A stretch of DNA of 9,936 bases, from NCBI GenBank assembly GCA_038222915.1, contig JBBRHH010000196.1, positions 1-9,936 of the forward strand. Reading direction: 5' to 3'. Positions 6,342-9,936 of this stretch are shown one piece after another. The notes under the pieces are model-generated. The model was not told the origin of the DNA. It saw only the letters and a program-made list of their open reading frames with translations, and did no database searches. Each line of letters opens with the position of its first letter. Position 1 is the first letter of the stretch. A program made the translations under genes and the position numbers. The stretch is from JBBRHH01 sp038222915 (GTDB taxonomy: Bacteria > Planctomycetota > Phycisphaerae > Tepidisphaerales > Tepidisphaeraceae).

Positions 6342-7982
6342 TCAGTCGATGGGAGCATACTTCCGAATAATCGCTTCCGCGCTCTTAAGCCCATCCGTCG
6401 CGCTCGACATGATCCCGCCCGAGTAGCCGGCTCCTTCGCCCACTGGATAGAGGCCACGCACGGTTACGCTCTCGCGATGTTCCTCGCTTCGCGGGATGCG
6501 GACCGGAGAGCTGGCGCGGGTTTCGGGCGCGGTGATGATGCCTTGGGAGGAAGCGTAGCCGGGGATCATCCGGTCCATCATCGGCAGGCCTCGATGCATG
6601 GCCGCTGCGATTACTTTTGGGAGCATTTCTTCGAGGTTGATGCTTTTTGCGCCGAGCGGATAACTGACGTCGAAGTCGCCGGTGCTTTTTCTGTTGGCCA
6701 GGAAGTCGTTCGCCCGCTGGGCGGGTACGGCGTAGGAACCCGAGAGTTCAAACGCGAGCTTTTCCCAGTGGCGCTGGTAATCGAGGCCGCCGATCGGATC
6801 GTTGTTGAATTCTTCCGGGCGAATGGTGACGACCAGGCCGCTGTTGGCAAAGGGAGAATTGCGCTTGGCATTGCTGGCGCCATTGGTGCAGATTTCGTTA
6901 TGCGACTCATTGCTGGGAAGAATGATTCCGCCTGGACACATGCAAAACGACCAGAGGTCGGTGCCCGCGGCCGACCCGACTGGGACCGCGTTTTTGGCGA
7001 CGAGCTGGTAGTCGGCCGGTGGAAGTTTTGAGGCCGCGGTGCCAAACTGATTCTGATTCACCAAATCCTGCGGATGCTCGATGCGCACGCCCATCTGAAA
7101 CGGCTTTGCAAGCAATTGAACGCCGCGGGATTGCAGCACGCGATAGGTGTCGCGGGCGCTGTAGCCGATGGCGAGGATGCAAATGTCGGCCGGGAGCCTT
7201 TCGCCGGAGTCGAGGACGACGGAATTGATCGCAAGGGAGCGGTCGTTGCCGTTGTCGCTGGGCGATTCAGCCATTTCGAAGTCAATCACTTTTGCACCGA
7301 AGCGCACTTCGCCGCCCAGATCGACGATGTGCTTCATGATCTTGCGGCAAATACCCGGAAGTCGGTCGCTGCCGATGTGGGGCTTGGCCTCGACTTCGAT
7401 CTCTGGATTCGCGCCGAATTTGACGAGTTCCTCGAGCACCGTCGAGTTGCGCGGATCGTGAGTTCGCGAGTAAAGCTTGCCGTCGCTGTACGTGCCTGCC
7501 CCGCCGATGCCAAAGAGCAGATTATTCTCGGGATCAAATTCGCCGGTGGTGTAAAAAATATGACGGGCGCGGTGGCGCAGCGTGGCGTCCTGCCCACGTT
7601 CCAGGACGATCGGGCGGTATCCGTGGTTGGCCAGAAGGAGGGCGGCGAAAAGGCCGGCCGGGCCGCTGCCGATGACGATGGGGCGGGATGGAAGGGGCGT
7701 AGTGCCGGGCTCAATCGCCGGGCGTTGTTCCTGTGCGAATGCCGCGACCTGGCCCTGTCGGCCGCGGCGTAGGAGACGCTCTTCGTCCACCGGATCGACA
7801 TCGACCTGAACATGATAGACCCGGCGGATGTCGTCATGCCAGCGGGCGTCGATGGCCCGCCGGATGACGCGATGGGATAGTATGGCCCGGGGCGGCACGC
7901 CCAGAACGCGCGCGATTCGTTTGGTAAGATTTTCCTCAGGTTCATCCCACGCAACAGAGACATTTCGGACAAGCAAGGCCAT
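6342..7982 (-). CDS. FAD-dependent dehydrogenase, COG2509 type
   Basis: The 546-aa product belongs to the uncharacterised NAD(P)/FAD-dependent dehydrogenase family (COG2509). Its physiological substrate is unknown to me. The first 95 residues form the family's N-terminal region (MALLVRNVSVAW...VYHVQVDVDP). The FAD dinucleotide-binding motif GSGPAG lies at 105-110, with the ribose-binding acidic residue E128 in VLERG. The family signature GIGGAGTYSDGKLYSR follows at about 158-173. A conserved CPGG segment is in FCMCPGGIILPS. The C-terminal FAD motif reads YPVGEGAGYSGGIMSSATDG, close to the end. The family is cytoplasmic, and no signal peptide or membrane helix is seen. The ATG at 7982 gives the expected N-terminus but has a weak ribosome-binding site. 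It lies upstream of the zinc-ribbon gene on the same strand with 180 bp between. Confidence 0.94.
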   Translation of the reverse strand: MALLVRNVSVAWDEPEENLTKRIARVLGVPPRAILSHRVIRRAIDARWHDDIRRVYHVQVDVDPVDEERLLRRGRQGQVAAFAQEQRPAIEPGTTPLPSRPIVIGSGPAGLFAALLLANHGYRPIVLERGQDATLRHRARHIFYTTGEFDPENNLLFGIGGAGTYSDGKLYSRTHDPRNSTVLEELVKFGANPEIEVEAKPHIGSDRLPGICRKIMKHIVDLGGEVRFGAKVIDFEMAESPSDNGNDRSLAINSVVLDSGERLPADICILAIGYSARDTYRVLQSRGVQLLAKPFQMGVRIEHPQDLVNQNQFGTAASKLPPADYQLVAKNAVPVGSAAGTDLWSFCMCPGGIILPSNESHNEICTNGASNAKRNSPFANSGLVVTIRPEEFNNDPIGGLDYQRHWEKLAFELSGSYAVPAQRANDFLANRKSTGDFDVSYPLGAKSINLEEMLPKVIAAAMHRGLPMMDRMIPGYASSQGIITAPETRASSPVRIPRSEEHRESVTVRGLYPVGEGAGYSGGIMSSATDGLKSAEAIIRKYAPID

Positions 7983-8034
7983 TGCGGTAGTACGTGGGAA
8001 AATGGGGGCCGGGTCAAGCGTGGCTGCGGGGCGG

Positions 8035-8063
8035 GTGACTTGAGGGAGGGTGCGCGTTATGAT
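8035..8063 (+). promoter_or_regulatory. tRNA-Val promoter
   Basis: GTGACT (8035-8040, 4 of 6) and TATGAT (8058-8063, 5 of 6) are separated by exactly 17 bp. Transcription would begin near 8070, three bases before the mature tRNA 5' end. Confidence 0.55.
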
Positions 8064-8072
8064 CCGGGCGTC

Positions 8073-8146
8073 GGGCGATTAGCTCAGTTGGCTAGAGCGC
8101 CGTGTTTACACCGCGGATGTCAGGGGTTCGAGTCCCTTATCGCCCA
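8073..8146 (+). tRNA. trnV: tRNA-Val (anticodon TAC)
   Basis: A full cloverleaf can be drawn. The acceptor stem is GGGCGAT with ATCGCCC and discriminator A8146. The D stem is GCTC/GAGC. The anticodon stem CCGTG/CGCGG has loop TTTACAC with TAC at 8107-8109. The T arm is AGGGG-TTCGAGT-CCCTT. CCA is not encoded. The 3' half overlaps the integrase gene coming from the opposite strand, so this tRNA is the integration site of the element to its right and keeps an intact sequence. Confidence 0.98.
8105..8146. mobile_element. Candidate attachment site in the 3' half of tRNA-Val
   Basis: Tyrosine recombinases commonly integrate at the anticodon loop or T arm of tRNA genes, and the integrase gene abuts this one. 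The identity block should lie within the anticodon-loop-to-3'-end segment. The second attachment site is outside the window, so the exact core cannot be fixed. The element would extend rightwards past 9936. Confidence 0.65.
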
Positions 8147-9350
8147 CTTGCGGATCGTATTGATTCGCATCCCCTCGCTTTTGGCCGCATATCGCCACTT
8201 CCACTTTCTCCTGCGACGCATTGCGGCCATCCGCGTGCACCTGCTGCGCCGGATTCTGCGCCGCCTTGGCGAAGTGCTCGTCGGTCACTTGCAGGTAATG
8301 CTTCCGCGCCACCGCCGATGTATGCCCGATCCACTTCGTTACGACGTGCTCCGGCCACGACTCGGCGAGCTCCGTCTCGCGGGTTGCACGCAAATTCTGA
8401 AACAACTTCGGCCAGGGCTTCAAGCCGGCCTTGACGATGATCCGTTCCAGTTGCGTTCTCAGGTTCACGCCCGCGCCGCGATAGCGCGTGATGATGTACT
8501 CCGTTCCCGGCTCCGCCTCTTCAAACGCTTCCAGCAGATACGGGCGCAGCTCCGGGAACAGCGGCAACATCCGTGACTCTCCGCCAACGTGATGCTCGGT
8601 CTTGCAGCTTCGGACGAGTATCCGGCCCTTGTCCCAATCCACGTCCGCCCATTTCAACGCCATGTGCTCAGAGGGGCAGCGAAGGCCGCCGTAGCGGCTC
8701 AGGGCGAACAATAGCCGCCATTGCGCGTCGGGGCAGGCGTCGAGCACTTTCGCAGCGTCCTGCTGGCTCACGAAATATTCGCGGCTGCGATTGGCCTGCA
8801 CGGCCGCCTTGAGATCCGCGAACGGATTGGACGCCACAAGACCCTGCCGCATTGCCGCCCGGAGGAATTGCTTTGCGATGCCACAGCGCCGCCGCACGGT
8901 GTTGTCGCTCAGCCCTTGGCCGATCAGCGACAAGCGCCACTGGTCCGCTTCGCCCGACGTTATGTCCCTCAGCGACTTGTTGGCTTTGAAGTAGTCGATC
9001 AGATTGCGGCGGGTATGCCCAAGAACAATGGCCGTTGCGGGCTTCACGTCGCAGCGGGATTTGATGTACTCATCAAGGAAGCCACCCAGCTGCGCACTCG
9101 CCTTGGCGGCCACCAGACCCGCCCGCGCCAGCCGACCATAGAACGTATCGCCAACTTCTCCCAGCCACGCCGCCGTAGCCGGCCGGAATGATTGCGCGCT
9201 GAACTTTGCCGCCGCCAGGGCCTCGACGTGTTCAAGGATTCGTTCCGCGTCGCGCTGCGAGCATTGGCCAAGCCGGATGGCTTTCCGCCCACCCGGTGTC
9301 ACAACTTGAATACGCCGAAATCCGTTCCCGTCGTCAATGATGCTTGCCAT
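8106..9350 (-). CDS. int: Site-specific tyrosine recombinase (integrase)
   Basis: The 414-aa protein should integrate and excise the element at the neighbouring tRNA-Val. Residues 1-180 hold an N-terminal DNA-binding region and a SAM-like core-binding segment (FLDEYIKSR...GHTRRNLIDYF). The catalytic domain has box I R224 (GLRCPSEHMALKWADVDW), the probable lysine K250 (SCKTEHH), box II R321 (FQNLRATRETEL), and box III H343 with nucleophile Y352 (WIGHTSAVARKHYLQV). The box II histidine of the usual HxLR is Q318 here. The last 13 residues (VGDKGLEPLTSAV) and the stop are encoded by the antisense of tRNA-Val. The ATG at 9350 lies 3 nt after the stop of the XRE-type gene, and AGG in that gene's last codons can serve as ribosome-binding site, suggesting coupled translation. 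It looks complete and active. Confidence 0.97.
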   Translation of the reverse strand: MASIIDDGNGFRRIQVVTPGGRKAIRLGQCSQRDAERILEHVEALAAAKFSAQSFRPATAAWLGEVGDTFYGRLARAGLVAAKASAQLGGFLDEYIKSRCDVKPATAIVLGHTRRNLIDYFKANKSLRDITSGEADQWRLSLIGQGLSDNTVRRRCGIAKQFLRAAMRQGLVASNPFADLKAAVQANRSREYFVSQQDAAKVLDACPDAQWRLLFALSRYGGLRCPSEHMALKWADVDWDKGRILVRSCKTEHHVGGESRMLPLFPELRPYLLEAFEEAEPGTEYIITRYRGAGVNLRTQLERIIVKAGLKPWPKLFQNLRATRETELAESWPEHVVTKWIGHTSAVARKHYLQVTDEHFAKAAQNPAQQVHADGRNASQEKVEVAICGQKRGDANQYDPQVGDKGLEPLTSAV

Positions 9351-9353
9351 GGT

Positions 9354-9587
9354 TTACCTGCCTTTGATGTTCTTCGCGGCGCGATCGTCCACCACGATGC
9401 TTAACCCGAGTAATTCCCCCAGCCGGTCAATGGTGCTTAGCTGCAAACCGCACTTGCCATTCATGAAGCGGCTCATGGTGCCTTCGTCCAGGTCGATCTT
9501 TTTGCATATGCGGTAGCGGCTTATCGCGCTGGCGTCGACGGCATCCCGCAACTGCTGGCTAATCGACTTAATCGTCTTGCGTCCCAT
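9354..9587 (-). CDS. XRE-type helix-turn-helix regulator
   Basis: The 77-aa protein is essentially one Cro/C1-type helix-turn-helix domain. Residues from about 8 to 60 fit the five-helix fold: ISQQLRDAVDAS, then SRYRICKKIDLDEGTMSRFM as the helix-turn-helix pair, then LSTIDRLGELLGLSIVV. The start at 9587 has AGGA about 9 nt upstream. The stop is separated from the integrase start by only 3 nt, so the two genes form an operon. Small regulators in this position usually control integrase expression and sometimes excision; here that is inference from context. The inverted repeat at 9629-9644, 42 bp upstream of the start, is a candidate binding site for autoregulation. Confidence 0.88.
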   Translation of the reverse strand: MGRKTIKSISQQLRDAVDASAISRYRICKKIDLDEGTMSRFMNGKCGLQLSTIDRLGELLGLSIVVDDRAAKNIKGR

Positions 9588-9628
9588 TGCATACCATCCT
9601 ATCCGATGCTTTCATATAATGCAAGTAT

Positions 9629-9644
9629 ACTATCTTCCGATAGT
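9629..9644. promoter_or_regulatory. Inverted-repeat operator candidate upstream of XRE-int operon
   Basis: ACTATC and GATAGT are perfect 6-bp arms separated by TTCC. On the minus strand a -10-like TATACT overlaps one arm. A consensus TATAAT lies at 9615-9620 on the plus strand, without a well-placed -35. The size and position fit a dimeric XRE-type operator. Confidence 0.5.
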
Positions 9645-9669
9645 CGATGTTCCGTTCCCGGCCGTCGCT

Positions 9670-9795
9670 CTACATGGTCGGTCCGGCCGTCGTCCAATAG
9701 CCCGTCACCCCGTTGTCCGTAATCACCATATTGCGATACTTGTACTTGGGGTGTTGGTGATGCAACTCTTTTGCCAAGGCCAGCACCTGGGGCAT
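9670..9795 (-). CDS. Small hypothetical frame or gene 3' fragment
   Basis: This 41-codon frame reads MPQVLALAKELHHQHPKYKY and then RNMVITDNGVTGYWTTAGPTM. I do not recognise it, but the composition looks protein-like: an amphipathic helix followed by a short strand-rich tail. The frame stays open upstream to an ATG at 9876 and to near the window end, but above about 9795 it is antisense to the tnpA remnant. The recognisable part may therefore be the 3' end of a gene cut by that insertion or deletion. No ribosome-binding site decides the start. It ends 82 bp upstream of the XRE-type regulator start, on the same strand. Confidence 0.35.
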   Translation of the reverse strand: MPQVLALAKELHHQHPKYKYRNMVITDNGVTGYWTTAGPTM

Positions 9796-9927
9796 CAACA
9801 CCTGTGGGCGCGGGGGTATTTCTGCGCCTCGTCGGGCACGGTGACGGACGCGATGATCAAGGCCTACATCGAGCATCAGGACGTTCCAGTACAGGATGGG
9901 TTCACAGTGACCGACGAGAAGCTTTAG
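9793..9927 (+). pseudogene. tnpA: 3' remnant of an IS200/IS605-family tnpA
   Basis: The plus-strand frame encodes HLWARGYFCASSG, then TVTDAMIKAYIEHQDVPVQD, and ends TVTDEKL with TAG at 9925. This matches the C-terminus of IS200/IS605 Y1 (HUH) transposases, which carry H-L-W-x-R-G-Y-F and a final D-E-x-I-x-x-Y-I-E-x-Q helix. The HUH and catalytic tyrosine regions should lie upstream, but the frame to the left (9577-9792) shows no resemblance to them, so the gene is 5'-truncated. About 45 of some 130-150 codons remain. It is a mobile-element scar within the integrated element. Confidence 0.75.
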
Positions 9928-9936
9928 CCGGCTTCA

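Noticed and set aside
5928..7031. 367-codon plus-strand frame
   Set aside because: It spans the antisense of two well-supported genes and their gap, and resembles no protein family.
7074..7772. 232-codon plus-strand frame
   Set aside because: It is the complement of the FAD-dehydrogenase gene, whose motifs are decisive.
8040..8063. TTGAGG at 8040-8045 as -35 of the tRNA promoter
   Set aside because: It leaves only 12 bp to TATGAT; GTGACT at 8035 gives the proper 17 bp.
8073..9936. A new defence or cargo system in the integrated element
   Set aside because: Only the integrase end is in the window; no cargo gene with recognisable function is visible.

Overview
The window looks like a chromosomal segment of a GC-rich bacterium, most likely from the Planctomycetota. 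That assignment is inference. It rests on a large protein joining an MJ0042-type zinc ribbon, membrane helices and a propeller-like domain, on a tRNA-borne integrase with an LRATRETEL-type box II, and on dispersed intergenic repeats of kinds common in such genomes. No 16S gene or lineage marker is present to confirm it.

Left part (1-2437): dprA (3' end off the window) and aroB lie on the minus strand as a probable aroB-dprA transcription unit, with three 10-bp direct repeats between them. A single-domain CheY-like response regulator starts divergently from aroB. A 14-bp perfect palindrome sits in the shared promoter region.

Middle part (2438-4013): gene-poor. Its certain gene is ssrA (tmRNA, minus strand), with acceptor stem, T arm, PK1 pseudoknot, tag reading frame and a 13-bp terminator hairpin all readable. 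The predicted proteolysis tag is 20 residues long and ends in MAA. Around it lie an ankyrin-like gene remnant, a possible 59-aa small gene, a strong sigma70-like promoter pointing the other way, a CCCTGAGC...TCGAAAGGG repeat and a G-rich purine tract.

Right-centre (4014-7982): two large minus-strand genes. One encodes the zinc ribbon/multi-TM/propeller protein. The other encodes a COG2509-type FAD-dependent dehydrogenase.

Right end (8073-9936): tRNA-Val(TAC) followed by the end of an integrated element. A tyrosine recombinase gene runs head-on into the tRNA gene, so its last 13 codons and stop are the antisense of the tRNA 3' half. An XRE-type regulator lies 3 nt upstream of it with an inverted-repeat operator candidate. 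Beyond that are a small unrecognised reading frame and a 5'-truncated IS200/IS605 tnpA remnant. The rest of the element lies beyond the window, so its cargo cannot be judged. I do not see a complete undescribed system here. The best leads are the long tmRNA tag and the tRNA-encoded integrase C-terminus.
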